From Candidatus Uhrbacteria bacterium (GTDB lineage: Bacteria > Patescibacteriota > Patescibacteriia > UBA9934 > GWF2-40-263), in contig JACQXU010000020.1 in assembly GCA_016208545.1 (NCBI GenBank), positions 1 through 17,350 on the forward strand: a stretch of DNA of 17,350 nucleotides, in the 5' to 3' direction. Shown in pieces: positions 6,853-13,623 of this stretch. How positions within the stretch are numbered: position 1 is the stretch's first letter; each line of letters opens with the position of its first letter. Position numbers and translations under genes: made by a program. Under the pieces are notes generated by a model that did no database searches, was not told where the DNA came from, and saw nothing but the letters and a program-made list of their open reading frames with translations.

Positions 6853-7845
6853 CTATTCGATTAAACCTTCTTTTTTGAGCTCCACAATCGCTTGATCCAT
6901 ACTAATCATTCCGAATTTTTTGCCGGTTTGAATTGACGAACGAATTACGGACAAATTGTTCGTGCGAATTGCATTTTGAACAGCTGGAGTTGACGTTAAA
7001 ATTTCTCGCGCGGCAACAAGCGGGCCGTCTATTGACGGAATCAAACGTTGCGCGACAACCGCTCGAAGAGTTGCGGCAAGCTGAACCAAAACCTGCTGTT
7101 GTTGAGCGCCTTCAAAAACATTCACAATTCTTTCAATAACTTCTGCGGCGTTTGGCGCGTGTAAAGTTGAAAGAACAAGATGCCCTGTTTCAGCCGCTGT
7201 TAGAGCAAGTGAGATCGTTTCCGGATCGCGCATTTCTCCAACAACAATCACATCAGGGTCTTGACGCAAAACATGCCGCAAACCTTTTTGAAATGAAGGA
7301 AAATCAGTTCCAAGCTGTCTTTGTTCAATCAAAGATTTTTGATTTGAAAAACGATATTCGATCGGATCTTCAAGTGTAATAATGTGGCGAGATGTTGTTG
7401 AATTTATCTGATCAATCATTGACGCAAGCGTTGTTGATTTTCCAGATCCAGTTGGCCCGCTCACAATCACAAATCCATCTTCAAATTTTGGAATGGTGAG
7501 CATTGTTTCGTGAAACCTTAGAGCTTCCGGAGATGGAATTTTTTTTGGAATAACGCGAATCGCAATGCCAGCACCTAAAGTTTGGCGATGAATGTTTACG
7601 CGAACGCTAACATCAGACACAACAACTCCGAGATCCACATCTCCGGATTGATCAAGTTCTCGCAATTGATTTTGAGTTAAAAGTGCATTTACCATTTTTT
7701 GAACACCTTCGGCAGATAAAACAGTTTTGCCAATCGGTTTTAATTTGTCTCGCACGCGCGAAAACGGAAGAGATCCGGCGATCAAATGAACGTCGGACGC
7801 GCCGTCTTTAACAGCGACTTGAATCCATCTTTTTAATTCCTCCAT
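6853..7845 (-). CDS. pilT: PilT, pilus retraction ATPase
   Basis: This encodes 330 residues, the usual size for PilT. It is a cytoplasmic hexameric ATPase that depolymerises the pilus and powers twitching. Visible motifs are GASDVHL (15-21), Walker A GPTGSGKST (130-138), the Asp box ITLEDPIEY (156-164), Walker B DPDVIVVGEMRD (196-207), the His box TGHLVLSTLH (220-229) and the C-terminal AIRTNN signature (292-297), with KFGMISMDQAI near 310-320. It lacks the four-cysteine motif of PilB, which supports PilT over PilB. I chose the ATG at 7845 because the conserved N-terminus (EELKRWIQVAVKDGASD) begins there. The upstream in-frame extension reads through the simple repeats in the gap. No SD is visible before the ATG. 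Confidence 0.93.
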   Translation of the reverse strand: MEELKRWIQVAVKDGASDVHLIAGSLPFSRVRDKLKPIGKTVLSAEGVQKMVNALLTQNQLRELDQSGDVDLGVVVSDVSVRVNIHRQTLGAGIAIRVIPKKIPSPEALRFHETMLTIPKFEDGFVIVSGPTGSGKSTTLASMIDQINSTTSRHIITLEDPIEYRFSNQKSLIEQRQLGTDFPSFQKGLRHVLRQDPDVIVVGEMRDPETISLALTAAETGHLVLSTLHAPNAAEVIERIVNVFEGAQQQQVLVQLAATLRAVVAQRLIPSIDGPLVAAREILTSTPAVQNAIRTNNLSVIRSSIQTGKKFGMISMDQAIVELKKEGLIE

Positions 7846-7888
7846 ATTTCGTAGTTTGTATTTGGTAGAGAGTAGTTGGTAGTTAGAC

Positions 7889-7918
7889 AAAAACCCAAAA
7901 CCTAACACCCAAAACCTA
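7889..7918. repeat. Left copy of a 30-bp inverted repeat (AACCCAAAACCTAA type)
   Basis: The plus strand contains two tandem units of ACCCAAAACCTA at the pilB-pilT junction, and the repeat overlaps the pilB TAG (7916-7918). The copy at 9997-10026 is its reverse complement at 27 of 30 positions. The rest of the gap, 7846-7888, holds GTAGTTGGTAGTTAG-type simple sequence and no gene. Confidence 0.8.
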
Positions 7919-9604
7919 TTCTCGTGTGACTCGTAAGACCTCTTCAAGAGTTGTTTGCCCAGCGATCGCACGGCGCAAACCATCTTGAAGCATTGTTAGC
8001 ATTCCTGCTTTAATCGCGATTGAATGAATCTGATCAGCGTTTGCATTTTTCATTATCGCTTCTTTAATTTCTTCATTAACTGTCAGCACTTCAAAAATAC
8101 CTTCGCGACCGTAATATCCGCTCTGATGGCAAACATGGCATCCCTTCCCTCGAAATGTCATTATTCCTTTTGTTGATTTTTTCTTGGTCAGCTTCATTAT
8201 AAATTCTTTCATTTCTGGAAATTCATCCATGATTTGTTTTTGAAGCGCATCGTCTACAACGCTTTGAATGCAATTCATGCAAATTTTTCTAACAAGCCGT
8301 TGCGCAATGACTACATTCACAGTTGAAGCAACAAGGAAATTTTCAATTCCCATGTCAGACAAACGTGGAAAAGCTGTTGCGGCATCGTTTGTGTGAAGTG
8401 TTGATAAAACCAAGTGCCCAGTCATGGCCGCGTTAACCGCGATGTTTGCGGTATCTCTATCTCGAATTTCTCCGACCATTATAATGTCAGGATCTTGACG
8501 AACAATCGAACGCAAACCTTTTGCAAATGTTAAACCTGTTTTTTCATTCACCGGAATCTGATTGATCCCTTCAATTTGATATTCTACAGGATCTTCAATT
8601 GTTGTGATATTTACATCGCGGCGATTTAAAATCTGAAGCATTGCGTAAAGCGTTGTTGTTTTTCCAGAACCAGTCGGACCTGTGACCAAAATCATTCCCC
8701 AAGGTTTTCGAATTGCTGTTGAAACTTTTTTCAAATCTTCTGACGAAAAACCTAAATTTGCAAGCGAAAGACGCCTGTTTTTTTCGCTCAAAAGACGCAT
8801 AACCGCTTTTTCAGCAAAAGTCGTCGGAATGACCGATAAACGCAGATCAAGAGCGTCTCCAAAACGAGTGCGATGGCGAATTTTTCCGTCTTGCGGAGCT
8901 CGATGTTCGTCAGTTGCCAAACGCGCAAGAACTTTAAGACGCGTTATTATATTTTCATGAGTGCTCTTCGGAAGTTTTGCGATGTCATGCAACATCCCGT
9001 CTTGGCGAAAACGAATCAGAGTGTGTCCTTCTTCTGGCTCTATGTGAATATCTGATGCTCCGCCTTGAAACGCATAATCTATCATCGTATTAACAAGCTC
9101 AATTATTGTAGTGTCTGATGCGCTGATTTCTTTTTCACCTTTTTCTAAAATTTCTGAAAATATTTGCTTTGGATCTTTTTGATACCAAAATAAATGTTCG
9201 CGAATATCAGTCGGAGTCGCGTAATTCATTTTAATTTCACGTCGCAAATATTTTTCAAGCAAAGAACGTTCCAAAACATCATTTGGAGAAGACGTTGCAA
9301 CAGTTACACTTTTTTCATCAGCTTTCAAAGGCAAAATTTCGTTCTGACGCGCAAAAGCCTCTGGAAGCAAATTCAAGACTGTTGGCTCAACACGAAGTTG
9401 TCGTAAATTCACAGAAGGAACTGCAAAATAAAAACCCATGAGCTGGGACAACTGCTCATCAGTCAGCGACGCGTTTGCGACTAGCATCGTATCAATGCCA
9501 AAATCTGCCGCATCTTTTGAAGCGGCGGCTTGTTCAAACTCTTCTTCTGTAACTCCGCCGGATTCCACAAGCGCCGAATGAAATTGCTCTTTGGTGAGCA
9601 TCAT
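7916..9604 (-). CDS. pilB: PilB/GspE, pilus extension ATPase
   Basis: This encodes 562 residues, the usual PilB length. It is the cytoplasmic hexameric motor that drives pilus polymerisation. The N-terminal ~150 residues match the GSPII_E_N-type domain. The ATPase core shows GGASDIHIEP (181-190), Walker A GPTGSGKTT (309-317), the Asp box TTIEDPVEY (334-342), Walker B DPDIIMVGEIRD (371-382) and the His box TGHLVLSTLHTND (395-407). The zinc-binding four-cysteine motif is present (C442, C445, C489, C492), which separates it from PilT. Two ATGs lie in tandem at the start. It has the best SD in the operon, GAGGTGAT, 9 bases upstream and overlapping the stop of the receiver gene. The end overlaps a simple repeat shared with the end of the histidine kinase gene. 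Confidence 0.95.
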   Translation of the reverse strand: MMLTKEQFHSALVESGGVTEEEFEQAAASKDAADFGIDTMLVANASLTDEQLSQLMGFYFAVPSVNLRQLRVEPTVLNLLPEAFARQNEILPLKADEKSVTVATSSPNDVLERSLLEKYLRREIKMNYATPTDIREHLFWYQKDPKQIFSEILEKGEKEISASDTTIIELVNTMIDYAFQGGASDIHIEPEEGHTLIRFRQDGMLHDIAKLPKSTHENIITRLKVLARLATDEHRAPQDGKIRHRTRFGDALDLRLSVIPTTFAEKAVMRLLSEKNRRLSLANLGFSSEDLKKVSTAIRKPWGMILVTGPTGSGKTTTLYAMLQILNRRDVNITTIEDPVEYQIEGINQIPVNEKTGLTFAKGLRSIVRQDPDIIMVGEIRDRDTANIAVNAAMTGHLVLSTLHTNDAATAFPRLSDMGIENFLVASTVNVVIAQRLVRKICMNCIQSVVDDALQKQIMDEFPEMKEFIMKLTKKKSTKGIMTFRGKGCHVCHQSGYYGREGIFEVLTVNEEIKEAIMKNANADQIHSIAIKAGMLTMLQDGLRRAIAGQTTLEEVLRVTRE

Positions 9605-9613
9605 ATTTTGGAC

Positions 9614-9621
9614 ATCACCTC
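9614..9621 (-). promoter_or_regulatory. Strong Shine-Dalgarno for pilB
   Basis: The minus strand reads GAGGTGAT, 9 bases before the first pilB ATG. It overlaps the TGA of the receiver gene (9620-9622). It is a full-length match to the 16S anti-SD and stands out in an operon where most starts have no SD, so pilB may be translated more strongly than its neighbours. Confidence 0.8.
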
Positions 9622-9991
9622 AAATCACTTCTTTAATCTTTTTAATAACTTCCTCCAAACTCGTTGCGGTTTTTACAAAATAATCTTTGACTCCGAGTTC
9701 AAAACATCTTTTTCTGTCTTCTTCTTGACCTAAATTAGTTAAAACAATAACTGGAATTTTTGATAATCCAGAAGTCGCGTTCAACTCTTCCAAAACATCG
9801 AACCCGCTCATTCCAGGCATAATGAGATCTAAAATAATTAAGTCAGGTTTGCTTTTTTTAATAAGAGCAAATGCCTCTTCGGAATTTTTTGCAATGTCAA
9901 CTTCGAATCCTTCTTTTGTAAGTTTGTGTTTATATATGTCCAAAAGAAATTCGTCGTCGTCTATAATTAGAAGTTTTTTTGATGAAGACAT
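9620..9991 (-). CDS. Single-domain response regulator (CheY-like receiver)
   Basis: This encodes 123 residues forming one receiver domain with no output domain. The acidic pocket is IIDDDE (D11, D12), the phosphoacceptor is D55 in LIILDLIMPGM, the switch threonine is T85 in VIVLTN and the conserved lysine is K107 in DYFVK. It would accept phosphate from the histidine kinase encoded just upstream and act by protein contact, as CheY or PilG/PilH-type receivers do. It begins 4 bases after the kinase stop and ends against pilB, so it links sensing to the pilus motors. No SD is visible; translation is probably coupled to the kinase. The partner (PilB, PilT or other) is inference from position. Confidence 0.93.
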   Translation of the reverse strand: MSSSKKLLIIDDDEFLLDIYKHKLTKEGFEVDIAKNSEEAFALIKKSKPDLIILDLIMPGMSGFDVLEELNATSGLSKIPVIVLTNLGQEEDRKRCFELGVKDYFVKTATSLEEVIKKIKEVI

Positions 9992-9995
9992 AAAA

Positions 9996-12230
9996 TTAGG
10001 TTCTGGGTTTTAGGTTTTGGGTTTTAGATGGTTTAATCGGAAGAGTGATCCAAAACGTGCTTCCTTTTCCTTCTTTTGAAGAAAACCCGATTGTGCCACC
10101 AATTCTGTCAATCAAACTTTTGGCAGTATAAAGCCCAAGTCCAGTACCGACCGAACCTGTTGCTGGAATATTTGCGCCGCGGAAAAATTTAGAAAAGATG
10201 TGCGGTTGTGAAATTTCTGGAATTCCAGGGCCTTGATCTGAAACTTCAATTCGCATTTGACCATTATTGTCTGAAAGATGAATTGTCACGTTTGTCTTTT
10301 CTGGAGAATATTTTACAGCGTTTTGCACTATATTTGAAATTACCTCTCGAACCATCCGCTCATCTGTAAACGCAGTTTGTGCGCGTGATAGATTTTCAAA
10401 TTGAACACGAATGAATTTCTTTTGGATCTCTTCACTTAAAGATTGCAAGACTTCTTGAATTACTTTTTCAATGGCGACTTGAGTTGGTTCAAATTTAATC
10501 TCACCTCTTTCAATGCGAGCAATATTTAGAAAATCATCAACAAGACGAATCATTCGCGCTGTCGCATTTCCCATGTTTGTCATGAAACGAGATTGATCTT
10601 TAGTAAGCTTTCCAACTTCGCCTTTTAGAAACATCTCGTTGTACCATTTTAGCGACGCAAGAGGACCGCGCAATTGGTGAGAAGCGAGAAAAATAAATTC
10701 ACTTTTCATTCGATCAATGACTTTCACTTGTGTAACATCATGAATTACCATCATAGCGCCAAAAATTTTTCCATCAAACTCAACAGGAGTTGAAGTTACC
10801 TCAACAATCAAAGATTCTCCGCGTCGGATAAATTCAAACTCTTTTGTGCGAATTGCCAATTTGTGACGAATTGTTTGCGTTACTGGATGTTTTTTACTTT
10901 CCAATTTTTCTCCTTTGATCTGCAATGGCACAAGGCCAAAAACCGGCACGCCAACCGCGTCTTTTCGTTTAACATCCAAAAGTTGTTCTGCGGATTGATT
11001 TATAAAAACGATATTACCTTTTGTGTCTGTCGCTATCACGCTTTCGCCAATTGAAGAAAGAAGAGCAACGTCTTTTTGTCTTTTCTCTTCGAGTTCTTTA
11101 AGAGTACGCTCAAGACGAGCGGTTTTTTGCTTGACTCGTTTTTCTAGGTTGCGATTGGCGTCAATAAGTTCATCACTCATTGTGTTAAAAGCAGTAGCCA
11201 ATTCTCCAATTTCGTTTGTAAGATTCAAATTCACGCGAGCTGAAAAATCTCCTTTTTTGATGCGCCTAGCAGTCTGTGTCAGAAGTTGAATCGGCGTTGT
11301 AATGTGTCTTTTAAGATACAAACCAGCCAAAATGAACAAAAGAAACGAAAGCGGAATAGCAAAAAACACAACAGTTCTCAAATTTGAAATCGGCACAAGA
11401 ATTTCTGCGCGGTCTTTTTTCACAACCAAACCCCAGTCAAGAGAAGAAAGATATTGTGTGGCTGCAAAAACGTGTTCTCCGCGATAATCAATCAAATCAG
11501 GAGAAGTTTCAGGGGTTCGATTAAGCGCACGCACTTCAGGACTCAAAGAAGCCGAAAAAGGAATAGTTCGACTGAATTGTGTCTGCGAAAAAAAACGAGG
11601 AGGTGTGATAAGTTCAACTGTGCCGTCAAAATTATCTCGCACCAATTCGATTTCCCCTGTTTGGCTCAAAGCTGAAAATGATTCTTGAAGTTCAATCAAA
11701 AATGAAAGATCAATTTTAATGTTTATGGTTCCCAAACGGTAATATCCGAATAACATTTGTTTCCCCCATTCAAATTCTCGAAAACCAAAAATAGGCGACA
11801 CACGGGAAAATAGTGGATTATCTTTATACGACTGACCGATGTCGGACGGACTCGTGCTCGCCACAACCGCGCCATTTCCATCAAGCACGAACACACGACG
11901 ATATGCGCTGTTTATTTTATGGATTTCTTCAAGATCAGCGTTAAGTGAAAAAAGATTTTCTGGTGTTGGTTTGATTTGATATTGTGCGAAAGATATTTGA
12001 GCATCTTGAAAAATCTGAACGTTTGGATCAGGTAAAAGAGACAAGACAGTCGCTTCGATGCGGTCTTTTTGCAATTGAGCGGAATAAGCAAGTTCTGCGA
12101 TATTTTGTTGCTCAACGCGAAAAACCTCGATCGCAAAAAAACCTCCCAAAGTTAAAATTGGAATTAAAAAAATCAAAACAAATAAAAAGACAAACTGTTT
12201 AACAATTCCAAAACGTGAAAGAGAATGCAT
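9996..12230 (-). CDS. Membrane sensor histidine kinase (dCache-like, HAMP, PAS, HisKA, HATPase)
   Basis: This encodes 744 residues. A first membrane helix lies at ~11-33, an extracytoplasmic sensor at ~40-280 of double-Cache type (RVFVLDGNGAVVAST, YYRLGTINIKIDLSFL, LDWGLVVKKD), and a second helix at ~286-306. Then come HAMP (~308-360), a coiled linker (~361-388), PAS (~388-500, SIGESVIATDTKGNIVFIN) and HisKA with the phospho-acceptor H518 in ASHQLRGPL. The HATPase domain has N-box IVQNAVKYSP (N637), G1 VSDQGPGIP, F-box FSKFFRG and G2 GTGLGLYTAKSL. All catalytic boxes look intact. It is the first gene of the pilus operon, right behind a promoter, with its receiver next. The last ten residues (SKTQNLKPRT) are encoded by a simple repeat that also occurs after pilB. 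The ligand is unknown. Confidence 0.93.
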   Translation of the reverse strand: MHSLSRFGIVKQFVFLFVLIFLIPILTLGGFFAIEVFRVEQQNIAELAYSAQLQKDRIEATVLSLLPDPNVQIFQDAQISFAQYQIKPTPENLFSLNADLEEIHKINSAYRRVFVLDGNGAVVASTSPSDIGQSYKDNPLFSRVSPIFGFREFEWGKQMLFGYYRLGTINIKIDLSFLIELQESFSALSQTGEIELVRDNFDGTVELITPPRFFSQTQFSRTIPFSASLSPEVRALNRTPETSPDLIDYRGEHVFAATQYLSSLDWGLVVKKDRAEILVPISNLRTVVFFAIPLSFLLFILAGLYLKRHITTPIQLLTQTARRIKKGDFSARVNLNLTNEIGELATAFNTMSDELIDANRNLEKRVKQKTARLERTLKELEEKRQKDVALLSSIGESVIATDTKGNIVFINQSAEQLLDVKRKDAVGVPVFGLVPLQIKGEKLESKKHPVTQTIRHKLAIRTKEFEFIRRGESLIVEVTSTPVEFDGKIFGAMMVIHDVTQVKVIDRMKSEFIFLASHQLRGPLASLKWYNEMFLKGEVGKLTKDQSRFMTNMGNATARMIRLVDDFLNIARIERGEIKFEPTQVAIEKVIQEVLQSLSEEIQKKFIRVQFENLSRAQTAFTDERMVREVISNIVQNAVKYSPEKTNVTIHLSDNNGQMRIEVSDQGPGIPEISQPHIFSKFFRGANIPATGSVGTGLGLYTAKSLIDRIGGTIGFSSKEGKGSTFWITLPIKPSKTQNLKPRT
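9997..10026. repeat. Right copy of the 30-bp inverted repeat (TAGGTTTTGGG type)
   Basis: This is the reverse complement of 7889-7918 at 27 of 30 positions. It overlaps the kinase stop codon (9996-9998) and codes for the kinase's last residues. Together the two copies bracket the receiver and pilB genes in inverted orientation about 2.1 kb apart. Confidence 0.8.
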
Positions 12231-12236
12231 GATGAT

Positions 12237-12265
12237 ATTATAACACTATTAAACAAAAAACTTCA
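12237..12265 (-). promoter_or_regulatory. Extended -10 promoter of the pilus operon
   Basis: On the minus strand the sequence TGTTATAAT gives a perfect -10 (TATAAT, 12242-12237) with the extended TGn element. A weak -35 (TGAAGT, 12265-12260) is spaced 17 bases upstream, inside a dyad. Only 6 bases separate the -10 from the kinase ATG at 12230, so the transcript would start at or next to the A of the ATG and be leaderless or nearly so. No SD precedes the ATG, which agrees. Confidence 0.7.
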
Positions 12266-12281
12266 CTAAGTGAAGTTTTTT
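12255..12281. terminator. Hairpin with T-runs: bidirectional terminator and/or operator dyad
   Basis: A 12-bp perfect stem pairs AAAAAACTTCAC (12255-12266) with its complement (12270-12281) around a TAA loop. On either strand it reads stem then T-run, as a terminator does. For minus-strand transcripts coming from the genes at 12604-15843 it would stop read-through into the pilus operon. The core CTTCAC-TAA-GTGAAG is also centred near -38 of the pilus promoter, so it could serve as a regulator site; which use applies cannot be told from sequence. Confidence 0.75.
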
Positions 12282-12298
12282 GTGGAGTATATTTACAA

Positions 12299-12308
12299 CT
12301 CCGCTCGG
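12299..12308 (+). repeat. CTCCGCTCGG direct repeat, copy 1
   Basis: The 10-mer CTCCGCTCGG also occurs at 12359-12368 and 16179-16188 in the same orientation. All three copies lie in non-coding DNA at the two sides of the DHH-like and cold-shock-domain genes. Confidence 0.6.
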
Positions 12309-12337
12309 ACTTATTTTATCAAAAATTCGTGAATGAC

Positions 12338-12496
12338 GAAAGCCCCGCCACTGCCTCGCTCCGCTCGGCAACCCCGAAAGAAAAAACACTCCTTGCATTT
12401 CTGATTTGGCGGGGGTGAAATTTCTTTTGAAAAAGGAAAGGGTGTTTTTCTTTCGGGGTTCTGCCCTCCAAGTATTCGGGCAGTGCGTGGGGCTTC
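12338..12496. repeat. ~160-bp imperfect palindrome in a gene-free stretch
   Basis: The stretch 12282-12603 has no convincing gene. Within it, two nested inverted repeats form a large cruciform. The outer arms 12338-12355 and 12479-12496 pair as GAAAGCCCCGCCACTGCC with a close complement. The inner arms 12370-12389 and 12442-12460 differ by a single missing A in an A-run. The loop is about 50 bases. This could be a decayed non-autonomous element or a structured RNA at the end of the upstream minus-strand transcript. The short frames that cross it translate to low-complexity sequence and are not called. Confidence 0.65.
12359..12368 (+). repeat. CTCCGCTCGG direct repeat, copy 2
   Basis: This is the second copy, inside the large palindrome between its outer and inner left arms. 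It extends to CTCCGCTCGGC like the copy at 16179. Confidence 0.6.
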
Positions 12497-12603
12497 AATA
12501 CGGACTCGGTTTTGCAAAAACTATTTTCTGGGGAAAAGGATTTGGCAAAACCTCGGCTGATTTCCCGCGCGGGCTTTGTTTTCGGATTTCGCTGGACAAG
12601 AAG

Positions 12604-13608
12604 CTATTCGGCTTCAATATATTTCCCGACAATTTCTGCTACTTGTTCGGGAGTAAGTTGACTGGAGATACCTTGTGGAGAACCGATTATCCCAGCACTT
12701 CCACCCCATTTTACTTCTTCAGTGACCGCAGGATCGGTTTGATTTAGTTCTTTCAGTGCTTCAACAAGATTTGCGTGACCAATTTTGTATTGAGCAACTG
12801 TATATTTAGCGTGAGGTAGCACCTTTGGATTTGGAGAAAACTCGGGATTGAAAGCAATGACGATAGGAGCTAACGAATACCCAATCGTCATAGCATCGCG
12901 ATGTTTACCAATCACAATCGCCACCTTACTACTCATTGAAAGCTCCGCCTTCATTTCGCCACTCTCAAGCGCAGTAATAAGTTGTTTGCGAGCGTCATCA
13001 ACTTGCTTTTGGTATTATTCAGGTAATTTTCCACCGGTTAAGTAAGATTCCATGGCCATTACCCTTGACGCTAGCGGTGATTTGAAATCCGAAACGGAAG
13101 CTCCAAGAACAGCAACTGTGCGTGGATCGGTAAAAAATGTTGATGGCCAGGGATTTTCTTCATTTGGTAATTCTTGTTTTCCCGGCCATGGTTTGCTAGT
13201 AGCCCTGTCCGCATCAGCTACCAGAAGTATACGCTTGGATAAATCATCATTCATCGGTATTTCGCGACGACGCATTTCAATTACTGCCATAGCACCAACA
13301 CTGTCAATATCAGGCTTCACAGTTGCTAAAGTTGCTTCATTGGGAGGCAATTCCCATTCAATAGCGCCCTCAATAGCAGAAGCAAGAGCTTCGCCAGACG
13401 AGCCGTGTTGCGGATCAAGATTTGCTTCACATCGAGAAGCAAGAGCAGGGATAGTTACCTCAATTCCATAAACTTTTCCTTTTGCAAAAATTGCTTCATT
13501 TGCCGCTTGTGCTTCAGGCACTGGACGAGGATTAAAAACCCCATAAGCATATGAGGGTTGCTTCTCTCGGTTTTCATTGCCACTTAATATTTCATGGTTT
13601 TCGTTCAT
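12604..13608 (-). pseudogene. DHH-phosphoesterase-like protein interrupted by an in-frame TAA
   Basis: Two consecutive parts lie in the same frame, separated by one TAA (13017-13015). Part one has 197 codons from the ATG at 13608. Part two reads on as YQKQVDDARKQLITALESGE, then MKAELSMSSK, to the TAG at 12604. Undamaged, the product would be about 334 residues. VKPDIDSVGAMAV (97-109) resembles the DHH-family metal motif (HxxPDxDSxxA) with the histidine replaced by valine. VSDFKSPLASRV (172-183) and the C-terminal WGGSAGIIGSPQGISSQ, which recalls the GG-containing DHHA1 motif, fit the same fold. Family assignment is therefore tentative. The reading after the stop stays protein-like, so the TAA is recent, an error, or read through. 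The second part has an internal ATG at 12954. It follows the cold-shock-domain gene by 15 bases and is probably co-transcribed. Confidence 0.65.
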
Positions 13609-13623
13609 AGTTTTTTAAATTAT

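Noticed and set aside
7850..7918. CRISPR-like short repeats
   Set aside because: Only two or three degenerate units without regular spacers, and no cas genes; this is simple intergenic repeat sequence.
7846..7983. Longer PilT start at 7983
   Set aside because: The extension reads the end of pilB in another frame and the simple repeats; the conserved PilT N-terminus begins at the ATG at 7845.
12406..12747. 113-codon plus-strand open frame crossing the palindrome and the end of the DHH-like gene
   Set aside because: It overlaps the coding-like minus-strand gene, and its translation follows the palindrome and antisense codons with no recognisable domain or ribosome-binding site.
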